From NCBI GenBank assembly GCA_031270585.1, contig JAISXK010000010.1, positions 1 through 14,529 on the forward strand: a DNA stretch of 14,529 nt, in the 5' to 3' direction. This document shows positions 8,801-14,529 of the stretch, in pieces. The position numbers were made by a program, and so were the translations under genes. Below the pieces are notes generated by a model. The model had not been told where the DNA came from and made no database searches. It was given only the letters and a program-made list of their open reading frames with translations. The number at the start of each line of letters is the position of its first letter. Positions within the stretch are counted from its first letter, which is position 1. The DNA comes from Clostridiales bacterium. GTDB lineage: Bacteria > Bacillota > Clostridia > Christensenellales > CAG-138.

Positions 8801-9316
8801 CAGGCGGATGGCCAAGGTGAAATACGCGATAACGCGCGTATACGCACCGGCGGACTCTTAAACGCTGTGGAGCGCAAGCCCGTTCGATCAGGGAATGGCA
8901 TGATGGGGTACGCGACGCTGGAGGGCGTTGTGGGCGCGGTAGAGCTCATACTTTTTCCGCGCGCGCTGCAAAACGCTGCGGATATCTTTTTTCCCGCGCG
9001 GGCAGTTATGGTGACTGGAAAATTCAACACAAAGGAAAACGGGCGCAACAGCATATTGGTGGATGAAATCACGCCGCTTGAAAACACTGCGCCCACCCTG
9101 TTTTTACGTTATGACGCGCTTACGAAAGAGAAGGCTGAAACCACGCTGCGGATGTTATCACAGTTCCCCGGCAATGTACCCGTTGTTTTATATGACGCCG
9201 CAACGGGTAAAAAACAAGTATCGTCAAAGGAATATAACATCCATCTTGCGGATAAGCTGATCAACGGCCTGAAGGAATACTTGGGAAATGAAAATGTAAA
9301 AATCGCTGTTCGTTGA
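5882..9316 (+). CDS. dnaE: DNA polymerase III alpha subunit (DnaE1 type)
   Basis: Replicative DNA polymerase, 1144 residues. The start is TTG at 5882: an in-frame stop lies two codons upstream, no earlier start exists, and GAAAGGA is nine bases away. The N-terminal PHP domain (about 1-270) keeps the putative metal ligands His7, His9, Asp16, His41, Glu66, His87, Cys137, Asp204 and His206. The polymerase core has GPGRGSGAGS, catalytic Asp397 and Asp399 in PDFDIDF, and Asp547 in KMDFLGLRTL. Residues 906-910, QLSLF, match the consensus sliding-clamp-binding motif. A C-terminal OB domain lies around residues 985-1060. There is no inserted epsilon-like exonuclease domain, so this is DnaE and not PolC. 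Clostridial chromosomes often also carry polC, in which case this would be the second polymerase. It is followed after 71 bases by pfkA. Confidence 0.97.
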   Translation: MPFTHLHVHTQYSLLDGAARIEELVSSAKKQNMHSLAITDHGVMYGVVDFYKECKKQGIKPIIGMEAYVAPRSMEDREGGKDREYAHLVLLCKDAQGYKNLMRLSSEAFLRGFYYKPRIDYALLEQHACGLICLSACLAGDIPQLLLQGRGEEAKALAARLKRIFQDDFYIELQDHGLPEQKQVLPELVRIAKELSIRLVATNDVHYVNKEDAQVQDVLLCIQTNTFVDETQRMRMHANEFYLKSEEEMRQALPQFAEAIENTRLVADKCDFAMPFGEKHLPGFAAPGGMENDAYLKKLAYDGLKAKMPHAGEAERQRLEYELSIIQNMGFVDYFLIVWDFIYFAKRNDIIVGPGRGSGAGSLVAYALDITDVDPLKYGLLFERFLNPERISMPDFDIDFCYERRQEVIDYVAGKYGAGHVAQIITFGTMAARAAVRDVGRALHMPYGDVDRIAKMVPFELGMTLERALAVSPDLRAAAEVDPNVKNLIDLSMRLEGQPRHASTHAAGVVISKHPIMDVVPLQKNDENVTTQFSMNTLEELGLLKMDFLGLRTLTVIRDTVDFIKAQGKEPPDIYKMRFDDNKVYELIASGDTDGVFQLESAGMRQFMMQLKPDSFEDVIAGISLFRPGPMASIPRYVAAKHGTIKVTYLHEKLRPILETTYGCMVYQEQVMQIVRDLGGYSLGRSDIVRRAMSKKKHDVMQKERNNFIYGNPEENVAGAVSNGVPASAAEKIYDEMMDFASYAFNKSHAACYAVIAYRTAYLKLYFKVEFMAALLNSYLGSVDDVAAYVYAAKRMGIPVLPPDVNKSGVRFTVEGNAIRFGLCAIRNVGGAAMRGIVQERESAGSFRDFFDFVNRAQGANKRMMEGLIYAGSFDGMGHNRAQLINIYERAMDGAAKMRKVRESGQLSLFDMGGVSKDAMADVNLKMPVMPEFARQVVLDKEREAIGVYLSGHPLDSFKATLDALPHSVGDLQQADGQGEIRDNARIRTGGLLNAVERKPVRSGNGMMGYATLEGVVGAVELILFPRALQNAADIFFPARAVMVTGKFNTKENGRNSILVDEITPLENTAPTLFLRYDALTKEKAETTLRMLSQFPGNVPVVLYDAATGKKQVSSKEYNIHLADKLINGLKEYLGNENVKIAVR

Positions 9317-9387
9317 CGCGGGTGTTATATTGCCGCTTGTGGCTCGTTGTAAAGTGTATAAAAATACAATGTAAAGGACGTGCTCAT

Positions 9388-10350
9388 ATGAAACGCGTAG
9401 GCGTGCTTACCAGCGGCGGGGATACGCCCGGCATGAATGCTGCGGTAAGGGCCGTAGTCAAGACCGCCATCGATAAAGATATGGCGGTAATGGGTATTTA
9501 CCGTGGTTACCAGGGCTTGATGGACGGCCGTATCAAACAGTTGCAATACACGGATGTACATAACATTATAGAGAGCGGCGGCACGGTGCTGCGCACGGCG
9601 CGAAGCGCGTTGTTTAAAGAGCCGCAGGGGTTGGAAAAAGCTATCAAAGTGATCAGCGCCTACGGGATAGACGGCATTATTGTGATTGGCGGCGACGGCA
9701 GCTTTCGCGGCGCGCTGGCGCTTGACCGTGCCGGCGTGCCCACGATAGGCATCCCCGGAACGATCGATAACGATATGGGGTATACCGATTTTACCATAGG
9801 GTTTGACACGGCGGTAAACAACGTCATCAACGAAATAGCCAAGATACGCGATACCATGCGCGCGCATGACCGCGTAGGCGTGGTGGAGGTCATGGGCCGC
9901 AATTGCGGCGATATCGCCTTGTGGGCGGGTATCGCGGGCCCTGCGGATATCACGCTTTTGCCCGAAAGGGATGGATCCTGGGAAGATGCCGCCAACAAGC
10001 TTGCAGCCAACAAGCTGCGCGGACGGCTCACCAGCATGGTGATCATAGCCGAAGGCGCGGGGCATGCCGAAGATTTTGCACATTATGTGCGCGAGCATAC
10101 CGATGTGGAGATAAAGCCCGTGGTGTTAAGCTATATCCAGCGTGGCGGCAATCCTTCCGCAATGGATCGCATACTCGCCACGCGTATGGGCATACGCGCC
10201 GTAAATGCGTTGGCCATCGATAAAGGCGGCAGGGCGGTGGGCATCCGAAACAATAAAATTATCGACGTGTCTTTGGAAGAGGCCATCGGCACGGCGGATG
10301 TTTTTGACGAGGAACTGTATGATTACAATACATTTTTAACCAGGTTTTAA
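9388..10350 (+). CDS. pfkA: ATP-dependent 6-phosphofructokinase
   Basis: Phosphorylates fructose 6-phosphate to fructose 1,6-bisphosphate, the committed step of glycolysis; usually an allosteric tetramer in the cytoplasm. The 320-residue protein starts at an ATG nine bases after AAAGGA; a longer frame back to 9313 would overlap dnaE and has no family support. Visible motifs are SGGDTPGMNAAVR at the N-terminus, GGDGS (residues 101-105), PGTIDND with catalytic Asp127, EVMGRNCGDIALWAG, and the sugar-binding YIQRGGNPSAMDR. Gly104 and Gly124 are the residues that mark ATP-dependent enzymes; pyrophosphate-dependent relatives normally have Asp and Lys there. Position after dnaE is common in Clostridia, often followed by pyk, which is absent here. 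I see no convincing promoter in the 71-base gap, so cotranscription with dnaE is likely. Confidence 0.97.
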   Translation: MKRVGVLTSGGDTPGMNAAVRAVVKTAIDKDMAVMGIYRGYQGLMDGRIKQLQYTDVHNIIESGGTVLRTARSALFKEPQGLEKAIKVISAYGIDGIIVIGGDGSFRGALALDRAGVPTIGIPGTIDNDMGYTDFTIGFDTAVNNVINEIAKIRDTMRAHDRVGVVEVMGRNCGDIALWAGIAGPADITLLPERDGSWEDAANKLAANKLRGRLTSMVIIAEGAGHAEDFAHYVREHTDVEIKPVVLSYIQRGGNPSAMDRILATRMGIRAVNALAIDKGGRAVGIRNNKIIDVSLEEAIGTADVFDEELYDYNTFLTRF

Positions 10351-10368
10351 CCATTTCCCGGCTACATC

Positions 10369-10394
10369 GGTAAAAGAGGCCCCGCTGTTTTACC
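10369..10394 (+). other. Short stem-loop between pfkA and rlmD
   Basis: GGTAAAA (10369-10375) and TTTTACC (10388-10394) are perfect 7-base inverted arms around a 12-base loop, 18 bases after the pfkA stop. No T-run follows, so this is not a standard intrinsic terminator. It could be an mRNA processing or stabilising hairpin, or chance. Confidence 0.35.
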
Positions 10395-10404
10395 CGGCGG
10401 ACGC

Positions 10405-10409
10405 AGGAG
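10405..10409 (+). promoter_or_regulatory. Ribosome binding site deciding the rlmD start
   Basis: AGGAG ends one base before the ATG at 10411 but seven bases before the ATG at 10417. The second spacing is normal, so translation most likely begins at 10417. Confidence 0.7.
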
Positions 10410-10416
10410 CATGGAT

Positions 10417-11781
10417 ATGACGCCCTTAGCACGAAACGAGTATATTACCTTAACGATAGACGCACTTAACAGCGAGGGGCAGGGGGTAGGCCGAAAAAGC
10501 GGTTACACCGTGTTTGTTCCCGGCGCGCTGCCCGGCGAAACGGTGCGGGCGCTTATGATAAAACCCCATAAAAAATATGCCGTTGCAAAGCTTTCTTCTA
10601 TACTGGGGCCGGAAAGCCCTGCGCGCGTAAAGCCGCCTTGCCCCGTGTTTGGGCGCTGCGGCGGTTGTGCGCTACAGCACATGCATTACGATGCACAGCT
10701 TTTTCATAAGCGGCAAATGGTCAAAAACGCGATGCAGCGCATCGGCGGCATTTTTTTACCAGATGTTTTGCCCGTTCTGGGCATGCAGCAGCCTTGGCGT
10801 TACCGCAACAAGGGAAGCTTCCCTATGGCCATGCAAGGCGGCGCGCTGACGGCGGGATTATTCGCCATACGCAGCCACAGATTGATAGCTATAACTGATT
10901 GCCTGATACAACGGCCTAAAATCATCAAGGCCATGCAAGGCGTGCAGGCATGGGCGCGGCAATACCGCATGGAGGCTTACGACGAAGAGTTGCATACCGG
11001 CATATTGCGGCATATTGTGGCGCGCATTACCGGTAAAAACGAGCTTATGCTGATATTGGTTGCAACCCGGCGCCCCGGGCATACAGAAAGCCTGGTGAGA
11101 GAACTGCTGAGTCGCGATATCGGTTTGAAAAGCGTTTACCTCAACATAAACGTGGATACCACCAATGCTATATTATCCGATGATTTTGCGCTTTTATGGG
11201 GGAATGCAAGCATCACCGAAGAGTTGGGCGGCTTATCGTTCGGGGTGGGGCCGTCATCCTTTTTGCAGGTAAACCATGCGCAAACCGAGCTACTCTACGC
11301 TGCCGCAATGGAAAGCCTGCGGCTGGGCGAGGATAAAACCGCCATTGACGCTTATTGTGGCATCGGCACCATCACATTGCGCCTGGCGCCGTATGTAAAA
11401 CATATCACCGGCATTGAATACATGCCCCAGGCGGTGGACGACGCGAAAAAAAACGCGCATATGAACGCCATCACAAACGCGCGCTTTTATAACGGCGCCG
11501 CCGAAACCATGCTGGGTGAATTGCTGCGACAAGGCGGGCGCCCCGACATTTTGGTGATGGATCCGCCGCGAAAAGGGGTGGATCCGGCCTTTATACAAAC
11601 GGTGCAGCAAAGTGGGATAGAGCAGTTGCTCTATATCAGCTGCGACCCGGCCACGTTGGGGAGAGATTGCAAACTGCTGCTGCAGGGCGGATATGTGATC
11701 GGGAGTATAAGGCCGGTGGATATGTTTCCGCAGAGCAGCCATGTGGAGACTATAGTGTTGCTACAACGCGGAGACTCGTAG
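10417..11781 (+). CDS. rlmD: 23S rRNA (uracil-5)-methyltransferase, RlmD/RlmCD type
   Basis: SAM-dependent methyltransferase of the RumA/TrmA family that makes 5-methyluridine in RNA. The 454-residue protein has an N-terminal TRAM RNA-binding domain (about residues 5-60, with GQGVGR and PGALPGE), then an iron-sulfur cluster motif, CPVFGRCGGC, giving Cys75, Cys81 and Cys84, with a fourth cysteine further on, probably in ITDCLIQ. The catalytic domain has the SAM loop DAYCGIGTITL, MDPPRKGVD, and the nucleophile Cys409 in ISCDPATLGRD. The cluster and TRAM domain argue for rRNA rather than tRNA as substrate. E. coli splits U747 and U1939 between RlmC and RlmD, whereas the Bacillus homologue does both; which applies here cannot be read from sequence. 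An ATG at 10411 would add two residues. The gene converges with the recombinase. Confidence 0.92.
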   Translation: MTPLARNEYITLTIDALNSEGQGVGRKSGYTVFVPGALPGETVRALMIKPHKKYAVAKLSSILGPESPARVKPPCPVFGRCGGCALQHMHYDAQLFHKRQMVKNAMQRIGGIFLPDVLPVLGMQQPWRYRNKGSFPMAMQGGALTAGLFAIRSHRLIAITDCLIQRPKIIKAMQGVQAWARQYRMEAYDEELHTGILRHIVARITGKNELMLILVATRRPGHTESLVRELLSRDIGLKSVYLNINVDTTNAILSDDFALLWGNASITEELGGLSFGVGPSSFLQVNHAQTELLYAAAMESLRLGEDKTAIDAYCGIGTITLRLAPYVKHITGIEYMPQAVDDAKKNAHMNAITNARFYNGAAETMLGELLRQGGRPDILVMDPPRKGVDPAFIQTVQQSGIEQLLYISCDPATLGRDCKLLLQGGYVIGSIRPVDMFPQSSHVETIVLLQRGDS

Positions 11782-11817
11782 AAATCCTTTTCAACTAAAA
11801 CCAACATTGGAAAGAAC

Positions 11818-12912
11818 CTACCGAAAGCTATCGGAGTTGGGTTCTCCGTCATCCTGTTTCCGTAATTTTATAACGCGCGCGGCAATACGCCGCCGGTCTT
11901 CAGAGAGCGCGGCATAATGCTTGCGCGTCGTATTTACATCTTTATGACCTAGCACATCCGCAACGAGGTAAATGTCACCCGTTTCGCGGTAGAGCATAGT
12001 ACCATATGTGCTACGCAGCTTATGAGGGGATATTTTTTTTAAAGGCGTGGCGATTGCGGCGTATTTTTTTACGAGATTCTCTATGGCGCGCACCGTCAGC
12101 CGTTTTTTTTGAATGGAGAGAAACAGCGCCTGCTCGTGCCCGGGTGCGGTCTTAATCTGCTCGCGCTGCACCAGATGTTGCAAAAGCGCGGAGCGCACCT
12201 CTTCTCCAAAGGAGAGCAGATCCTCCTTGCCACCCTTACGAATGATTAAAAACGTGTTGTTCGCAAAATCCATATCGGCCATATCTATACCCGCCAGTTC
12301 ACTGATGCGTATACCAGTGCCCAAAAAAAGAGAGAGTATGGCCACATCGCGCAATTTTGTTAATTTATGGTATTTTTTTTGCATAGGGCTTAATCCCGTG
12401 CCTTCTTCGGCGATATCCAGCAAATTGGCAATCTCGTTGGGTTCCAGGCGTATGATGGCGTGCTCATGCAGTTTGGGTATTTCCACAAGGGCGGCCACAT
12501 TGTTTTCAATCATTTCGCGCTTAAAAAAATACTTATAAAACGAGCGCAGCGTTGACAATTTTCGCGCTTTTGCGCGCTCGTGGTTGACGAATTCACGCTC
12601 ATCTCTGGAATAGAGGGTGAGGTGCTCTAAAAACATTTCAATATCCACGGCCCGTACACGGCTCAAATCGTTCAATGTAAGGTCGATGGGGCTTTTATCT
12701 TTGAAGTGACCGACTTCAGCTTTTAAATACATAAAAAACGTGTTGAGGTCGATCGCATAGCCGTAGCGCGTTAAAACCGTAGTTTGGCTTTCGATGCCGC
12801 GCATAAAGGTGGCGCAGCAACTGGGTTGCGTTTTTAAAATTGCCCGCAGCTTTTTTGTGTATAGGTTATTTTTTTGTGTATCATAATTCCGGGGCATAAG
12901 GGAGTTCTCCAT
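11818..12912 (-). CDS. Tyrosine recombinase / integrase (XerC/D/S-like)
   Basis: A 364-residue site-specific DNA recombinase. The full catalytic set is present in the C-terminal domain: Arg202 in TGIRISELAG, Lys226 in the IRKGGK hairpin, His297 and Arg300 in SPHKLRSTYG, His323 in VLGHKDV, and nucleophile Tyr333 in TRKHYAAL. The N-terminal helical core-binding domain covers about residues 35-140. The protein is longer than XerC or XerD (about 300 residues), and its N-terminus and RKGGK hairpin recall XerS, the single-recombinase Xer of streptococci and lactococci; I could not run a comparison. The ATG at 12912 has AAAGGCGG seven bases upstream; a TTG at 12930 would overlap that site. No excisionase, phage or conjugation gene is nearby, and all neighbours are housekeeping genes. 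A perfect inverted repeat lies 22 bases upstream of the start codon. The gene has several A7-A8 runs. Confidence 0.92.
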   Translation of the reverse strand: MENSLMPRNYDTQKNNLYTKKLRAILKTQPSCCATFMRGIESQTTVLTRYGYAIDLNTFFMYLKAEVGHFKDKSPIDLTLNDLSRVRAVDIEMFLEHLTLYSRDEREFVNHERAKARKLSTLRSFYKYFFKREMIENNVAALVEIPKLHEHAIIRLEPNEIANLLDIAEEGTGLSPMQKKYHKLTKLRDVAILSLFLGTGIRISELAGIDMADMDFANNTFLIIRKGGKEDLLSFGEEVRSALLQHLVQREQIKTAPGHEQALFLSIQKKRLTVRAIENLVKKYAAIATPLKKISPHKLRSTYGTMLYRETGDIYLVADVLGHKDVNTTRKHYAALSEDRRRIAARVIKLRKQDDGEPNSDSFR

Positions 12913-12919
12913 AAGAACA

Positions 12920-12927
12920 CCGCCTTT
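12920..12927 (-). promoter_or_regulatory. Ribosome binding site of the recombinase gene
   Basis: On the minus strand AAAGGCGG ends seven bases before the ATG at 12912. It overlaps the alternative TTG start region and so supports the ATG. Confidence 0.7.
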
Positions 12928-12934
12928 CAAGGTT

Positions 12935-12974
12935 TATTACTATTCGTTAAATACAAGTTTAACGAATAGTAATA
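12935..12974. repeat. Perfect 17-bp inverted repeat with 6-bp spacer upstream of the recombinase
   Basis: Left arm 12935-12951 is TATTACTATTCGTTAAA. Right arm 12958-12974 is its exact reverse complement. The spacer 12952-12957 is TACAAG, which is not self-complementary. The element fills half of the 88-base gap between the rnhA stop and the recombinase ATG. It is not followed by a T-run on either strand, so it is not an intrinsic terminator. The arms-plus-6-bp-spacer layout matches tyrosine-recombinase core sites in general, though the sequence does not resemble the classical Firmicute dif consensus. An operator for a dimeric repressor, possibly autoregulation by the recombinase, is equally possible. 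Confidence 0.95.
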
Positions 12975-13000
12975 GATAAAAACACAATAGAATCTGGTTT

Positions 13001-13444
13001 CTACGTTTTTTGCATGGCTTTTATGGCTTTTCGGGCCAACTCATCACAGCGGTCGTTGTATTTATTTGCGCTGTGTCCTTTTATCTTTTTCCAAATGACG
13101 CGGTTTTGCGCCATATAGTTGATCAACTGCTCCCACAGGTCACGGTTTTCCACGGGCTTTTTTTTGGATGTACGCCAGCCGTTGCGCTGCCAGTTATCTA
13201 TCCAGCGTTCATTAAACGCATTACATAGATAAGCACTATCCGTATAGAGCGTGACAGCGCAAGGTTCTTTTAATATGGCTAAGGCGTTAATTGCCGCAAG
13301 CAACTCCATACGGTTATTGGTGGTATCAGATTCCGCACCCGAAATCTCTTTATAATGCGCCTGATACTGCAATATGGCGGCCCATCCGCCGGAACCAGGG
13401 TTACCGGAGCATGCTCCATCGGTGTAAATGGTAATTGCTTTCAT
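13001..13444 (-). CDS. rnhA: Ribonuclease HI
   Basis: Cuts the RNA strand of RNA-DNA hybrids, helping to remove R-loops and RNA primers. The 147-residue length is near the E. coli enzyme (155). The four catalytic carboxylates are present: Asp9 in YTDGACSGNPG, Glu47 in NNRMELLA, Asp69 in YTDSAY and Asp134 in NDRCDELA, plus His124 in KGHS. The basic protrusion (residues about 81-102, WIDNWQRNGWRTSKKKPVEN) is kept, a mark of type HI enzymes with strong hybrid binding. The start overlaps the proC stop as ATGA, so the two genes are translationally coupled. No ribosome site better than this coupling is evident. There is nothing unusual in the sequence. Pairing with proC is a local arrangement and says nothing about function. 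Confidence 0.97.
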   Translation of the reverse strand: MKAITIYTDGACSGNPGSGGWAAILQYQAHYKEISGAESDTTNNRMELLAAINALAILKEPCAVTLYTDSAYLCNAFNERWIDNWQRNGWRTSKKKPVENRDLWEQLINYMAQNRVIWKKIKGHSANKYNDRCDELARKAIKAMQKT

Positions 13445-14244
13445 TTTTTGTCATTTATTTGATGTATGCGGTTAACACACGCATCCACGGCATCCAATAC
13501 GGCAGCGCGGAAGCCCGCATGTTCTAACGCGGAAATCGCCTCAATGGTGGTACCGCCGGGCGAGCAAACGGAATCCTTCAATTTACCGGGGTGTTCGCCT
13601 GTTTCCAGCACCATCTTCGCGGAACCTAATACGGTTTGCGCCGCCAGTTTATAGGCAAGTTCACGCGGCACGCCGGCGCGCACGCCACCGTCGGCCAAAG
13701 CCTCTATAAACAGGTATACATAGGCGGGACCACTGCCGGAAATGCCGGTAACGCCATCCATCTGATATGTGGGCGCCTGCTCTACAATACCTGTTGATTT
13801 AAACAACGCCTGCGCGAATTTTAACTCTTCGGCGTTTAAATTATGATCCATATCGAATACGACCATGCCCTCGCCCACCATGCAGGGCGTATTCGGCATC
13901 ACGCGCAGTATGCGAGTTTGCGGCAGGATCTGCGCCAAGTCGCTACGGTTCCAGCCGGCAACCACGGAAACAAGCGCTTTATCTATTAATGTTTCACCGC
14001 ATTCTTTTAATACAGCAACGCATACATTTGGTTTTACCGCCAAAATGACCATATCACAGGCGGTCACCATGGCGCTACCGCTTTGCGCGGTCAACACGCC
14101 GAACTCCTGCTGAATTGCTTTTACAACTTTGATATTGGAATCATATATATAAACGTCTTCAACCTCTACGACCCGACCGTCTATTACGCCGCGCAGTATA
14201 GCGCCGCCCATATTCCCTACCCCGATAAAACCCAATTTGGTCAT
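13441..14244 (-). CDS. proC: Pyrroline-5-carboxylate reductase
   Basis: Catalyses the last step of proline synthesis, reducing 1-pyrroline-5-carboxylate with NAD(P)H in the cytoplasm. The 267-residue protein has the N-terminal Rossmann motif GVGNMGGAILRG (from Gly8), then VILAVKPN, VVAGW and RVMPNTPCMVGEG, all typical. The C-terminal dimerisation and active-site helices hold the family signature GSGPAYVYLFIEALADGG and SPGGTTIEAI. The ATG at 14242-14244 has GGAGGCGG six bases upstream. It lies 47 bases past the terminator of the tRNA-Trp unit, so it needs its own promoter in that short AT-rich gap or depends on read-through; I see no strong -35/-10 pair. It overlaps rnhA downstream. proA and proB are not in the window. 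Confidence 0.97.
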   Translation of the reverse strand: MTKLGFIGVGNMGGAILRGVIDGRVVEVEDVYIYDSNIKVVKAIQQEFGVLTAQSGSAMVTACDMVILAVKPNVCVAVLKECGETLIDKALVSVVAGWNRSDLAQILPQTRILRVMPNTPCMVGEGMVVFDMDHNLNAEELKFAQALFKSTGIVEQAPTYQMDGVTGISGSGPAYVYLFIEALADGGVRAGVPRELAYKLAAQTVLGSAKMVLETGEHPGKLKDSVCSPGGTTIEAISALEHAGFRAAVLDAVDACVNRIHQINDKK

Positions 14245-14250
14245 AAAATG

Positions 14251-14258
14251 CCGCCTCC
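14251..14258 (-). promoter_or_regulatory. Ribosome binding site of proC
   Basis: GGAGGCGG on the minus strand ends six bases before the proC ATG. Confidence 0.8.
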
Positions 14259-14290
14259 ATTTACGCTTATTTTATTTATCGGTAAAGTAT

Positions 14291-14324
14291 AAAAAAAGTT
14301 GACAACAAATGATGCATTGTCAAC
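14291..14324 (-). terminator. Intrinsic terminator of the tRNA-Trp unit
   Basis: On the minus strand GTTGACAA (14317-14324) pairs perfectly with TTGTCAAC (14298-14305) around an 11-base loop and is followed at once by seven T (14291-14297). It begins three bases after the encoded CCA end of tRNA-Trp. The stem is AT-rich, but the layout is standard. Confidence 0.85.
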
Positions 14325-14327
14325 CTG

Positions 14328-14401
14328 TGGCAGGGGCAGAAGGACTCGAACCCTCAAGAACGGTTTTGGAGACCGCTATGTTACCATTACATCATGCCCC
14401 T
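14328..14401 (-). tRNA. tRNA-Trp, anticodon CCA
   Basis: Folds as a complete cloverleaf on the minus strand. The acceptor arm AGGGGCA pairs with TGCCCCT with discriminator G, and the 3' CCA is encoded (14328-14330). The D arm is ATGT/ACAT around AATGGTA. The anticodon stem GCGGT/ACCGT (with one G-T pair) holds the loop CTCCAAA, so the anticodon CCA (14367-14369) reads UGG. The variable loop is four bases, and the T arm GAGGG/CCTTC holds TTCGAGT. The gene has its own strong promoter and terminator. No second copy of its 3' end, which would mark an integrated element, is visible in the window. Confidence 0.97.
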
Positions 14402-14421
14402 ACGATTTACCCAACAAACGT

Positions 14422-14450
14422 ATTATAGCATTTGCTTTTTTCCGTGTCAA
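14422..14450 (-). promoter_or_regulatory. Sigma-A promoter of tRNA-Trp
   Basis: On the minus strand a perfect -35 box TTGACA (14445-14450), a 17-base spacer and a perfect -10 box TATAAT (14422-14427), with an extended TG one base before the -10. Transcription would begin near 14415, about 14 bases before the mature tRNA. This is a consensus promoter, as expected for a stable RNA. Confidence 0.92.
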
Positions 14451-14460
14451 ATTCACGGAA
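14440..14460. repeat. 7-bp inverted repeat over the tRNA-Trp -35 box
   Basis: TTCCGTG (14440-14446) and CACGGAA (14454-14460) are perfect inverted arms around a 7-base centre. Most of the -35 box lies in the centre. It could be an operator, or chance. There is no following T-run for a terminator in either direction. Confidence 0.4.
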
Positions 14461-14529
14461 CGGCGGCGGGGCATTCTGTGGCGGCAGATACAGCTATGCC
14501 GAACCAAAACGGCGCCACACCTACAGGGC

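Noticed and set aside
9317..9387. Promoter for pfkA in the dnaE-pfkA gap
   Set aside because: TTGTGG and TATAAA are only about 14 bases apart; no pair with good spacing was found.
9325..10098. Long open frame of 257 codons on the minus strand inside pfkA
   Set aside because: It is antisense to the strongly conserved pfkA, has no ribosome site or recognisable motif, and reflects codon bias of the real gene. The same holds for the 239-codon minus-strand frame at 5450-6169 across whiA, crh and dnaE.
12935..12974. Inverted repeat as an intrinsic terminator of rnhA
   Set aside because: The stem is AT-rich and is followed by AAACCTTG on the minus strand, with no T-run.
12935..12974. Inverted repeat as a classical XerC/XerD dif site
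   Set aside because: The spacer length fits, but the arms lack the TTATGTAAA-like dif arm and are perfectly symmetric, unlike two-recombinase dif sites.
11818..14401. Integrative element between the recombinase and tRNA-Trp
   Set aside because: The genes between are proC and rnhA, no copy of the tRNA 3' end is seen near the recombinase, and there are no excisionase, phage or conjugation genes.
14451..14529. Possible 3' end of another minus-strand gene at the right edge (frame closing with TGA at 14453-14455)
   Set aside because: Only 24 codons are visible, without any recognisable motif, and the opposite strand is also open in one frame. It cannot be supported from this window.

Overview
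This 14.5-kb window looks like core chromosome of a Clostridia-type Firmicute. The evidence is gene order and gene content: a priA-def-fmt-rsmB-rlmN run, a whiA-crh-dnaE-pfkA run, a DnaE1 with a PHP domain of the metal-binding type, and strong GGAGG-type Shine-Dalgarno sites. Judged by eye, GC is a little above 50 percent, and ATA is freely used for isoleucine. The species cannot be named from the sequence alone.

Left block, + strand, 1-11781. Nine genes are packed head to tail: the 3' end of priA (replication restart helicase), def and fmt (N-terminal formyl cycle of translation), rsmB and rlmN (rRNA methylation), whiA (regulator), a Crh-like HPr paralogue, dnaE (replicative polymerase) and pfkA (glycolysis). 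A tenth, rlmD (23S uracil methylation), follows. Several junctions are 4-base ATGA overlaps or only a few bases long, so most of the block is probably transcribed together. No promoter for it is visible and it starts outside the window.

Right block, - strand, 11818-14450, read from right to left. A near-perfect sigma-A promoter drives a tRNA-Trp (CCA) gene that ends at a clear intrinsic terminator. Then come proC (proline synthesis) and rnhA (RNase HI), overlapping by ATGA, and finally a 364-residue tyrosine recombinase. The recombinase converges on rlmD with 36 bases between the stop codons. Between rnhA and the recombinase sits a perfect 17-bp inverted repeat with a 6-bp asymmetric spacer. 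This is the most striking unexplained structure here: it has the geometry of a tyrosine-recombinase core site, but could instead be an operator.

Other points worth a second look are an HPr-family protein with arginine where the phosphorylatable histidine should be and an intact Ser46 motif, a DnaE whose PHP domain keeps all nine putative metal ligands, and homopolymer runs in whiA and the recombinase gene. There is no CRISPR array, no insertion sequence and no gene-free stretch over 300 bases. Most of the window is ordinary housekeeping DNA.
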